DNA from: Thermocatellispora tengchongensis
GTDB lineage: Bacteria; Actinomycetota; Actinomycetes; Streptosporangiales; Streptosporangiaceae
Length of the DNA stretch: 64,000 bases
Assembly: GCF_014202315.1 (NCBI RefSeq)
Contig: NZ_JACHGN010000026.1
Span: 110,469 to 174,468 of the forward strand
Direction: 5' to 3'
Position 1 is the first letter of the stretch; every line of letters begins with the position of its first letter. A program made the position numbers and the translations under genes. The notes beneath the pieces are model-generated. The model was not told the origin of the DNA. It did no database searches and saw only the letters and a list, made by a program, of their open reading frames with translations. Shown here piece after piece: positions 25,548-32,854 of the stretch.

Positions 25548-26345
25548 GTGCAGCGCCGTCATCCTTTCCTGGATCATCCGGGCCCGCTCGCCTTCGCCCA
25601 CCGGGGCGGGGCCGGCGAGAACCGCGAGAACACCATGGCCGCGTTCTCCCGGGCGATCGAGCTGGGCTACACCTACCTGGAGACCGACGCCCACGCGACC
25701 TCCGACGGCGTGCTGCTGGCCTTCCATGACCACACCCTGGACCGGGTGACCGACCGCAGCGGCCGGATCGCGGAGCTGCCGTACCGGGTGGTGCGCCAAG
25801 CGCGCATCGGCGGCGTGGACGAGATCCCGCTGCTGGAGGACCTGATCGGCACCTGGCCGGAGGCCCGGTTCAACATCGACGTCAAGGAGCGGGGGGCCAT
25901 CGCGCCGCTCGCGGAGGCGATCAGGCGCACCGCCGCGTACGACCGGGTCTGCCTGACCTCCTTCTCCGACGAGCGGCTGGCGCGGGCGCGCGCCGCCCTG
26001 GACGACAAGGTGTGCTCGGCCCTGGGCCCCCGCGGGGTGGCCGCCCTGCGCGCCGCCTCGGTGACCTCCGGCTACGGGCGGCTGCTGACCGGGCTGGCCC
26101 GCGCCGGAGTGCCGTGCGCGCAGGTGCCGGTGGGCTTCCGCGGGCTGCGCGTGACCACCCCGGCGCTGGTGCGCACCGCGCACGCGCTCGGCATGCAGGT
26201 GCACGTGTGGACGGTCAACGACACCGCGCTGATGCACCGCCTGCTCGACATGGGCGTGGACGGCATCATGACCGACGACATCACCGCCCTGCGCGATGTG
26301 CTGACCGCGCGCGGCGTGTGGCACCCCCGCGCCCAGCGGCCCTGA
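25548..26345 (+). CDS. glycerophosphodiester phosphodiesterase family protein
   Basis: 265 residues with the GDPD TIM barrel: AHRGGAGENRENTMAAF (catalytic His, Arg and Glu), YLETDAHATSDGVLLAFHDHTLDRVT (metal-binding ETD and second catalytic His), and the C-terminal VHVWTVND and VDGIMTDD. No signal peptide, so a cytoplasmic enzyme recycling glycerophosphodiesters is likely. GTG start. It is followed 48 bp later by an MFS gene on the same strand. Confidence 0.95.
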   Translation: MQRRHPFLDHPGPLAFAHRGGAGENRENTMAAFSRAIELGYTYLETDAHATSDGVLLAFHDHTLDRVTDRSGRIAELPYRVVRQARIGGVDEIPLLEDLIGTWPEARFNIDVKERGAIAPLAEAIRRTAAYDRVCLTSFSDERLARARAALDDKVCSALGPRGVAALRAASVTSGYGRLLTGLARAGVPCAQVPVGFRGLRVTTPALVRTAHALGMQVHVWTVNDTALMHRLLDMGVDGIMTDDITALRDVLTARGVWHPRAQRP

Positions 26346-26393
26346 CCCCTCGTCCCCCCGACCACGCCCCTCCTCTCCCCGGGAGAACCCCCG

Positions 26394-27752
26394 ATGACCT
26401 CCGCCCCCGTCCAGGTCGACGAGAGCCCCGCGGCGCGCAGGCGCGAGCAGCGCGGCTGGTACTGGTACGACTGGGCCAACTCGGCCTTCCCCACCACGGT
26501 GCTGACCGTCTTCCTCGGCCCGTACCTGACCGACATCGCCAAGACGGCCGCCGCCGGGCGCGAGTTCGTCGAGGTGCTGGGCTTCGACGTGCGGCCGAGC
26601 GCGTACTACTCCTTCGTGGTCGGCGTCGCCGCGATCGTGCAGATCGTGCTGATGCCGGTCGCCGGCGCGCTGGCCGACCACACGGGCCGCAAGAAGGAGC
26701 TGATGGGGGTCTTCGCCTACATCGGGGCGGCGGCGACCGTGTGCTTCTGGTTCGTCACCGGGGGGAACTATCTGCTCGGCGGGGCCCTGTTCGTCATCGC
26801 CAACGTCGCCTTCGCCTGCGCGTTCGTGATCTACAACTCGTTCCTGCCCGAGATCGCCACCCCCGGCGAGCGCAACCGGGTCTCCGCCGTCGGCTGGGGC
26901 TTCGGCTACCTCGGCGGCGGCCTGCTGCTCGCGATCCACCTCGGCCTGTTCCTCAACGCCGAGGGCCTCGGCCTGGACGGCGGCACCGCGGCCCGCATCG
27001 CCCTGGCGTCCTCCGGCCTGTGGTGGGGCGGGTTCACGATCATCCCGCTGCTGCGGCTGCGCAACCGCCGCGCGCTGGCCGCCGGCTCCGAGAACGCGGC
27101 CCAGGCCGTCGGGCGCAGCTTCCGCCAGCTCGGCCGCACGCTCGTGGAGCTGCGCCGCTACCCGCTGACGCTGGCGTTCCTGGTGGCGTACCTGATCTAC
27201 AACGACGGCGTGCAGACGGTGATCTCCTTCTCGGCCACCTACGCCGACCAGGAGCTCAAGCTCGGGCAGACGGTGCAGATCGGCGCGATCCTCATGGTCC
27301 AGTTCGTGGCGTTCTTCGGCGCGCTGTTGCTGGGCCGCCTGGCGGCCTCGTACGGGGCCAAGCGGGTGGTGCTGACCGCGCTGGTCGCCTGGACCGCGGT
27401 GGTCGGCGTGGCGTACTTCCTGCCCGCCGGCTCGGCCCTGGCCTTCTTCGCCCTCGGCTTCGCCATCGCCATCGTCATGGGCGGCACCCAGGCGCTGTCA
27501 CGCTCGCTGTTCTCGCACGTGATCCCGAAGGGGAAGGAGGCGGAGTACTACAGCCTGTACGAGATCAGCGACAAGGGCTCGACGTTCCTCGGCTCCTTCA
27601 CCCTCGGCCTGGCCCTGCAACTCACCGACAGCTACCGCTACGGCATCCTGTCGCTGCTCGTCTTCTTCGTGCTGGGCTTCGTGCTCCTGCTGCTGGTCAA
27701 CCTGCCGAAGGCGATCCGCGCGGCGGGCAACGAGGTGCCCGAGACCATCTGA
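26394..27752 (+). CDS. MFS transporter, UMF1/Atg22-like
   Basis: 452 residues, ~12 transmembrane helices. The N-terminal YWYDWANSAFPTTVLTVFLGPY is the hallmark of the UMF1 (Atg22-related) family, and FIYNSFLPEIATP and ALSRSLFSHVIPKGKEAEYY in the second half agree. The fungal member exports amino acids from the vacuole; bacterial substrates are not known. It may be cotranscribed with the GDPD gene. Confidence 0.92.
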   Translation: MTSAPVQVDESPAARRREQRGWYWYDWANSAFPTTVLTVFLGPYLTDIAKTAAAGREFVEVLGFDVRPSAYYSFVVGVAAIVQIVLMPVAGALADHTGRKKELMGVFAYIGAAATVCFWFVTGGNYLLGGALFVIANVAFACAFVIYNSFLPEIATPGERNRVSAVGWGFGYLGGGLLLAIHLGLFLNAEGLGLDGGTAARIALASSGLWWGGFTIIPLLRLRNRRALAAGSENAAQAVGRSFRQLGRTLVELRRYPLTLAFLVAYLIYNDGVQTVISFSATYADQELKLGQTVQIGAILMVQFVAFFGALLLGRLAASYGAKRVVLTALVAWTAVVGVAYFLPAGSALAFFALGFAIAIVMGGTQALSRSLFSHVIPKGKEAEYYSLYEISDKGSTFLGSFTLGLALQLTDSYRYGILSLLVFFVLGFVLLLLVNLPKAIRAAGNEVPETI

Positions 27753-27795
27753 GGGGACACCGCGGCAAAATCCGCGATTGGATCAACCCATCTGT

Positions 27796-27823
27796 GGGAA
27801 TCCATCCACGGTATCAAGCGTTG
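27796..27823 (+). promoter_or_regulatory. SigR (redox-stress sigma factor) promoter of rbpA
   Basis: GGGAAT, exactly 18 bp, then GTTG: a full match to the actinobacterial SigR/SigH consensus GGGAAT-N18-GTTG/T. It lies 53 bp before the rbpA start. S. coelicolor rbpA is a known SigR target, so function is well supported. Confidence 0.88.
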
Positions 27824-27876
27824 TACGCCGTGGGAGACAGACCCCTCACGACGGGGCCCTCAGGAGGCATTGAAAC

Positions 27877-28221
27877 ATGGGCGAGCGTGCGCTTCGCGGT
27901 ACCCGACTCGGCGCGACGAGCTACGAGAACGACCGCAACACCGATCTGGCCCCGCGCCAGGAGGTGTCCTACACCTGCCCGAAGGGCCATCGCTTCGATG
28001 TGCCGCTCGCTGCCGAGGCCGAGATTCCCGCGACGTGGGAGTGCCGAAGCTGCGGCGCGGTCGGGGTGCGGGTGGACGGCGAGCTACCCCAGGCGAAGAA
28101 GATGAAGCCCCCGCGGACTCACTGGGACATGCTGCTGGAGCGGCGCACCATAGAAGACCTGGAAGAAGTGCTGAACGAGCGTCTGGCCATCCTGCGCGCC
28201 CAGCGCCGCAAGAGCGCCTGA
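27877..28221 (+). CDS. rbpA: RNA polymerase-binding protein RbpA
   Basis: 114 residues, full length. The N-terminal tail GERALRGTRLGATSYENDRN, the zinc-binding core (YTCPKGHRF and WECRSCG: two Cys, one His-containing turn, two Cys), and the sigma-interaction domain (PRTHWDMLLERRTIEDLEEV) are all intact. RbpA stabilises the promoter complex with the principal sigma factor and contributes to rifampicin tolerance. It stands alone behind a SigR promoter and in front of a strong hairpin. Confidence 0.97.
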   Translation: MGERALRGTRLGATSYENDRNTDLAPRQEVSYTCPKGHRFDVPLAAEAEIPATWECRSCGAVGVRVDGELPQAKKMKPPRTHWDMLLERRTIEDLEEVLNERLAILRAQRRKSA

Positions 28222-28243
28222 CACACGACCCGAGACACGTCCC

Positions 28244-28276
28244 GACGCCCCCGGCCCCCCACGGACCGGGGGCGTC
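28244..28276 (+). terminator. terminator hairpin of rbpA
   Basis: GACGCCCCCGG and CCGGGGGCGTC form a perfect 11-bp stem with an 11-base loop, 23 bp after the rbpA stop. No U-tract follows, as is common in actinomycetes. Confidence 0.75.
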
Positions 28277-28976
28277 CTCATGCCCGCCTCTGCGGGCGGC
28301 GCCCCCTCGCGGGCAGGGGCGGACCGGCGAGGAGAAGCACCGCAGCCCGCCGCGGAAGCGCACACACGCCTCAACCGACTCCTGGGCCCCGCATGCAACC
28401 GCCTCGCATCGGCAGATCCGGCACCGGCCCCGCAATTCCCCCACCCGTACCAGCAGATGCCATTCGGCGGGCGAGCGCATCACACACCACTCCGCCACGG
28501 ACCCCCTTCCTGCATGCGCCCCCCACTCCACCTGTGCGGACACCCCTGCTGCCCCGGGCGGGCTGTCAAGGCGTGGCGGAGGGGTGTGTCCCCGTTCCGG
28601 GACGAGGCGGCATGCGCGGAATCGGGGAGCGGCCGGCAGGGCTCGGTGTGTCCCAGTTTCGGGAGGCCGTGCGTTTCGACAGGGTCCGGCATCCACCCCC
28701 ATGCCGCCTTTCCGGGAAAGCCTCCCGTAGGAGGGGGTCACGTCAGGGAGACCGTCGCATTCGCGCAGGTTCCGCGTTCCGGCACCCGCGCCATCCCACC
28801 TTGCGGAAGATCCACCATCGACCGGTACTCCCTGGCGGACGCGGGGTCGGCGACTCGCCGCGTTGGGCAGGGCGCGGTGATCCGGAGGGGCGGGGTCAGG
28901 GCCGCGGGGCGGCCCGCCGCCATCCCGATCCGCTCTGTGCCCTGCCGTGCCGCCGGTATGCCGGCCGGGGGGCGGG
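28277..28976. other. 700-bp intergenic region without a convincing gene
   Basis: Frames on both strands lack homology and normal codon bias; composition is slightly lower in G+C than the flanks. GTGTCCC-(C/A)-GTT(C/T)CGGGA occurs twice, at 28586 and 28648. A CTTTCCGGGAAAG palindrome and a CCTCC-CGTA-GGAGG hairpin lie near 28710-28735. A minus-strand Cys-rich frame near 28260-28480 begins MRSPAEWHLLVRVGEL; it could be a small gene but cannot be supported. Confidence 0.5.
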
Positions 28977-29531
28977 TCAGGCGTCGCGTTCCTCTTCGCG
29001 GATCACCTGGCCGTGGATGACGGGGCCGCGGCCGTTCGGGCGGGCGGGCTCGTGGGCGGAGGAGTCGCCGAACAGGTCCTGGGCGAAGGGGCCGGGGGCG
29101 CCGGTGAAGGGGCCGCCGAGGAACGGGCCGCCTCCGGCGCCGAGCGGGCCGCCCGCCTGGGCGTAGCGGCGGAGGCGACGGGCGAAGAACCAGGACAGCG
29201 CCTTGCGTACCAGCGGGCGGGTGAGGGGGACCACACAGGCGAAGCCCAGCACGTCGGTCAGGAAGCCCGGGGTGAGCAGCAGCATGCCGCCGGCCAGCAC
29301 CACGCCCGCGTCGGCCAGTTCGCGCTCGGGCATACGGCCAGAGGCCAGCGCGTCCTGGAGGCTGCGCCAGGCGCGGCGGCCCTCGCGGCGCACCAGCCAC
29401 GCGCCCAGCAGGCTGTCGGCGAGCAGCAGCGCGACCGTGCTCCAGCCGCCGATCACCTCGCCGACCTGGATCAGCAGCCAGATCTCCAGCACCGGCACGA
29501 CCAGGAACGCCAGGAACAGCAGCAGACGCAT
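28977..29531 (-). CDS. fxsA: FxsA family membrane protein
   Basis: 184 residues. The FxsA core has hydrophobic helices at ~1-20, 28-42 and 75-95 with PVLEIWLLIQVGEVIGGW, LLGAWLVRREGRRAW and LLTPGFLTDVLGF. The 75-residue Gly/Pro-rich tail is typical of actinobacterial versions. In E. coli FxsA suppresses F-exclusion of phage T7, but its normal role is not known. It is 110 bp downstream of ppm on the same strand. Confidence 0.92.
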   Translation of the reverse strand: MRLLLFLAFLVVPVLEIWLLIQVGEVIGGWSTVALLLADSLLGAWLVRREGRRAWRSLQDALASGRMPERELADAGVVLAGGMLLLTPGFLTDVLGFACVVPLTRPLVRKALSWFFARRLRRYAQAGGPLGAGGGPFLGGPFTGAPGPFAQDLFGDSSAHEPARPNGRGPVIHGQVIREEERDA

Positions 29532-29640
29532 CTCATCCTCGATCCGCAGCGGGGGTACATCCGTTCCAACGCCCGGCGGGCCTCCGGCGTTCCACAGGGC
29601 CCGTGCGGGACGGCGGGGTCTGGCGGGGCGGCGCTTCGGG

Positions 29641-30387
29641 TCAGCGGGGGCGCTTGAAGCGGGCCGGGAGGCCGGAGACGCCCCACATGGTCACCCGCCA
29701 CAGCGCCTCGGCCACCACGTTGCGGCTCATCTTGCTCGCCCCCGCCGTGCGCTCGACGAACGTGATCGGGACCTCGGCGACGCGCAGCCCGTGGCGTACG
29801 GTGCGCAGGGTCAGGTCGATCTGGAAGCAGTAGCCCTGCGACTCCACGTCGTCGAGGCCGACCTTCTCCAGGGTGGCCGCCCGGTACGCGCGGAAGCCGG
29901 CCGTGGCGTCGCGCACCGGCACGCCGAGCATGACCCGGCTGTAGATGTTGGCGCCGCGCGAGAGCAGCTCGCGGGAGTGGGGCCAGTTGACCACCTTGCC
30001 GCCCGGCACCCAGCGCGACCCGATGGCCAGGTCGGCGCCGTCGGACAGCGCCTGGAACAGCTTGGGCAGCTCCTCCGGCTGGTGGGAGCCGTCGGCGTCC
30101 ATCTCGACCAGCACGTCGTAGCCCTCGGCGAGGCCCCAGCGGAACCCGGCGATGTAGGCGGCGCCCAGGCCCTGCTTGCCCGGACGGTGCAGCACGTGCA
30201 CGTGGTCGTCCTCGGCGGCGAGGCGGTCGGCGATCTCGCCGGTGCCGTCGGGGCTGGCGTCGTCGGCGATGAGCAGGTGCGCCTCGGGCACGGCCGCGCG
30301 GATGCGCTCGACGATGAGCGGCAGGTTCTCGCGCTCGTCATAGGTCGGGACGACGACGAGCACCCGGCCAAGCATGCGCTCCATCAT
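29641..30387 (-). CDS. ppm1: polyprenol monophosphomannose synthase
   Basis: 248 residues, GT2 fold. VVVPTYDERENLPLIVERIR and ADDASPDGTGEIAD bind the nucleotide sugar, EMDADGSHQPEEL carries the metal-binding DxD, and DATAGFRAYR and GYCFQIDLTLRT are typical of dolichol/polyprenol-phosphate mannose synthases. It makes polyprenyl-phosphomannose, the donor for protein O-mannosylation and lipoglycans. There is no C-terminal membrane domain. ATG overlaps the lnt stop (ATGA), so the two are coupled; in M. tuberculosis the equivalent functions are fused in one protein. Confidence 0.93.
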   Translation of the reverse strand: MMERMLGRVLVVVPTYDERENLPLIVERIRAAVPEAHLLIADDASPDGTGEIADRLAAEDDHVHVLHRPGKQGLGAAYIAGFRWGLAEGYDVLVEMDADGSHQPEELPKLFQALSDGADLAIGSRWVPGGKVVNWPHSRELLSRGANIYSRVMLGVPVRDATAGFRAYRAATLEKVGLDDVESQGYCFQIDLTLRTVRHGLRVAEVPITFVERTAGASKMSRNVVAEALWRVTMWGVSGLPARFKRPR

Positions 30388-32069
30388 GAGTCCTCGCCTT
30401 CCCTAACACCTTCCGTGACCGCTTCTCCCGCGCCCCGGCGGGCGCGCTCGCCACGGGCGAGCCAGGCGGCCGCACCGAGCGCCGCGGCGCCCATGATTAC
30501 CAATGCCCACTCCGGCACCGCTCCCACCCTCGTGGCGATGGTCTGTTCGGTGCGTACCGGCACGGTCACCACGGTCATGTCGGCGATCAGCTCGCCGGTG
30601 CTCCACGCGACGTGGCCGTCGGGCCGTACGTAGGCGGAGATCCCGGTGGTCGCCGCGGTGACGATCGCGCGGTTGTGCTCGACCGCGCGCAGCTTGGACA
30701 TCGCGAGCTGCTGGGGCGGCAGGTTGGACAGGGCGTAGGTGGCGTTGTTGGTCTGCACGACCAGCGGCGTGCCGCCGGCGCGCACCGTCTCGCGTACGGT
30801 GCCGTCGAAGGCGACCTCGTAGCAGTTGACCGCGCCGATCGTCACCGGACCCATGCGCAGGTCGCCGGGGCGGGTGCCGGCCACCGACTGCCTGCCGACC
30901 AGCCTGGCCCGCTCGAACAGCGCGAGCACGAGGTCCTGGAACGGGGTGAACTCCCCGAACGGCACGAGCTGCTGCTTGTCGTAGTACGCGCCGGGCCCGG
31001 TGACGGGGTCCCACACCAGGCTGCGGGTCGCCCGCTGCTTCTCGCCGATCGCGACGACCGCGCCGACGAGCACCGGCACGCCGATGTCCTTGACCGCCGC
31101 GTCGATGGTGCCGCGGGCGAACTCGTTGCGGTAGGGGTCGATGTCGGTGCTGTTCTCGGGGAGCGCGACCAGGTCGGGCCGGGGCAGCCTCCCCTCGCGT
31201 ACGGCCTGCGCCATCTCGTGCACCTTGGTGGTGTGGTTGCGCAGCACGACGGCGGGCTCGTCGCCGAACGGCGTCATGCCGCGCCCCGGCACGTTGCCCT
31301 GCACGATGCCGACGCGCACCGTCCTGCCCTCGTCGCCGGGCCGGGGCACCGCGTACGCCAGCGCCGGCACGGCGACGGCGGCGGCCAGGCCGAAGGCGAG
31401 GCCCCGCCGGAACCGGGGGCCGCGCGGCGTACGGGACGCGGCGTGCAGGGCGGTCCAGGCCAGCACGCCACCGCACAGCGCGACCGCGAACGTCACGAAC
31501 GGCGCCCCGGCGAGGGCGGCGTACGGGGTGAAGGGCGACTCTCCCTGGCTGAAGGCGACGCGCCCCCACGGGAACCCGCCGAAGGGGAAGGAGCTGCGCG
31601 CCAGCTCCATGGCCACCCACAGGCACGCGGCCCACAGCGGCCACAGGCGCAGCCGGAGGACGAGGGCGGTGCCCAGGCCCAGGAGGGCGTAGAACACGCT
31701 CTCGATGGCCACCAGGCCCGCCCAGGCGTCATCGCCGATCGGGCGTACCCATGCCATGGTGGGCACCAGGAACGCCGCGCCGCCCAGGTAGCCCACCCAC
31801 AGGGCGCGGCGCGGTGCGGCGCCGCTCACCGACACGATCGTCAACGCGATGCCAAGCGGCGCGAGATACCAGGCGTCGATCGGCGGGAACGCCAGGAACA
31901 GCGCGAGCCCGCCCACGACCGCGGCCGCGGCCCTCCCCCAGCCGCCGCCGGCCCACCGCCGCCACCCGGGCCGCGCCGGGGTCTCCAACACGCTCTCGCC
32001 GGACCCCGCGGCACCGGTCGCGGAGGCCGCCGCGCCCACCGCCGGGGCGCCTGTCTTTTCCTGCACCAC
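30384..32069 (-). CDS. lnt: apolipoprotein N-acyltransferase
   Basis: 561 residues. An N-terminal membrane domain (about six or seven helices, residues ~45-265) is followed by a nitrilase-like catalytic domain with the Lnt triad: Glu in ALPENSTD, Lys in YDKQQLVPFGEFTPF, Cys in GAVNCYEVAFD. A last transmembrane helix is near WALVIMGAAALGAAAWL. It adds the N-acyl chain to lipoproteins at the outer face of the membrane. The start is GTG 32069 or 32066 (VVQEKTGAP) behind AAGGAG; the open frame upstream is not family-like. Confidence 0.93.
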   Translation of the reverse strand: MVQEKTGAPAVGAAASATGAAGSGESVLETPARPGWRRWAGGGWGRAAAAVVGGLALFLAFPPIDAWYLAPLGIALTIVSVSGAAPRRALWVGYLGGAAFLVPTMAWVRPIGDDAWAGLVAIESVFYALLGLGTALVLRLRLWPLWAACLWVAMELARSSFPFGGFPWGRVAFSQGESPFTPYAALAGAPFVTFAVALCGGVLAWTALHAASRTPRGPRFRRGLAFGLAAAVAVPALAYAVPRPGDEGRTVRVGIVQGNVPGRGMTPFGDEPAVVLRNHTTKVHEMAQAVREGRLPRPDLVALPENSTDIDPYRNEFARGTIDAAVKDIGVPVLVGAVVAIGEKQRATRSLVWDPVTGPGAYYDKQQLVPFGEFTPFQDLVLALFERARLVGRQSVAGTRPGDLRMGPVTIGAVNCYEVAFDGTVRETVRAGGTPLVVQTNNATYALSNLPPQQLAMSKLRAVEHNRAIVTAATTGISAYVRPDGHVAWSTGELIADMTVVTVPVRTEQTIATRVGAVPEWALVIMGAAALGAAAWLARGERARRGAGEAVTEGVREGEDS

Positions 32070-32590
32070 GAAAGGGGGCTCTCCTTGCCGTGCATCGTGC
32101 CGCGAAGCCCCACTGACGTGTGCTTCGGCCTGTCCTTGCCGAAACGCTACCGCTCCCGCGAACGTTCCCCCAACGCTCCGGCCCTCCGGCAGGACGTCCG
32201 CCCGTAAGCGACATAGGTCACGATGCCACCCGCTGTCCGGATGCGTCCTACCTGGGGAATCTTGGTGTTCCACCTGATCGGGACACGGTTGACATCTGAG
32301 CTGAGGTCGGTAGTTTGCTGCGCAGTCCAGCACGGGACTGGCCGGTTGGCCGTCTCTGACATCGTCGGATCCTGCGCCCGTGACGGAGGGTCACTTCGTC
32401 CGTACAGCCAGGTGCAGGGCCGGCGATCCGTCGGGTCGGGGCACCCCATCCGGGCGGGGGGGTTGGACCCGGGACGGGCCCGGTTGCCCAGTAGACAACG
32501 GAACTCCGCGCTCGCCGCCGACGGGACGGGTCCGGTCCGAAGGGCCTCCGGGCCCTCTTCCCGTTCCGTGCCGGAGCCCGCACGCGAAAC
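32070..32590. other. 520-bp intergenic region upstream of lnt
   Basis: No ORF here looks coding. It must hold the lnt promoter on the minus strand, but I see no clear -35/-10 pair. A moderately AT-rich stretch lies at 32240-32360. Confidence 0.5.
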
Positions 32591-32620
32591 AAACCCCAGG
32601 CGTCCGTCCGCCTGGGGTTT
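32591..32620 (-). terminator. strong terminator hairpin downstream of helD
   Basis: AAACCCCAGGCG, loop TCCGTC, CGCCTGGGGTTT: a perfect 12-bp stem with A- and T-ends on both sides, so it can work in either direction. It lies 235 bp past the helD stop on its strand. Confidence 0.75.
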
Positions 32621-32639
32621 GGCGCGCTTATGGACAGAG

Positions 32640-32840
32640 GCATGCAGGCCCTGCCGACCTACGGCCGGCGGGCCGTCCCGGGCACCGGCACCTCACGAGA
32701 ACCCCCGGCTCGCCCCCCAGCGGTCGGCCCTCCGGACAAGGGCATCCGGCCCTGCCGGCCTCCGATCGGCGAGCCGACCCGCGCACCCGCACCGCACGAG
32801 AACCCCAGGCTTGCCCCCCTGCGGTCGGCGTGCCCCCGGG
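32640..32840. repeat. two degenerate ~101-bp direct repeats
   Basis: Copy 1 begins near 32640 (GCATGCAGGCCCTGCCGACC) and copy 2 near 32742 (GCATCCGGCCCTGCCGGCC). Anchors CACGAGAACCCC at 32694 and 32795 give a 101-bp period. They fill the space between the terminator and the helD stop. Confidence 0.7.
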
Positions 32841-32854
32841 GTGAGGGCTTGGTG

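Noticed and set aside
27860..28741. Long opposing ORFs over rbpA and the downstream gap
   Set aside because: They overlap rbpA antisense, have poor codon bias and no recognisable domains.
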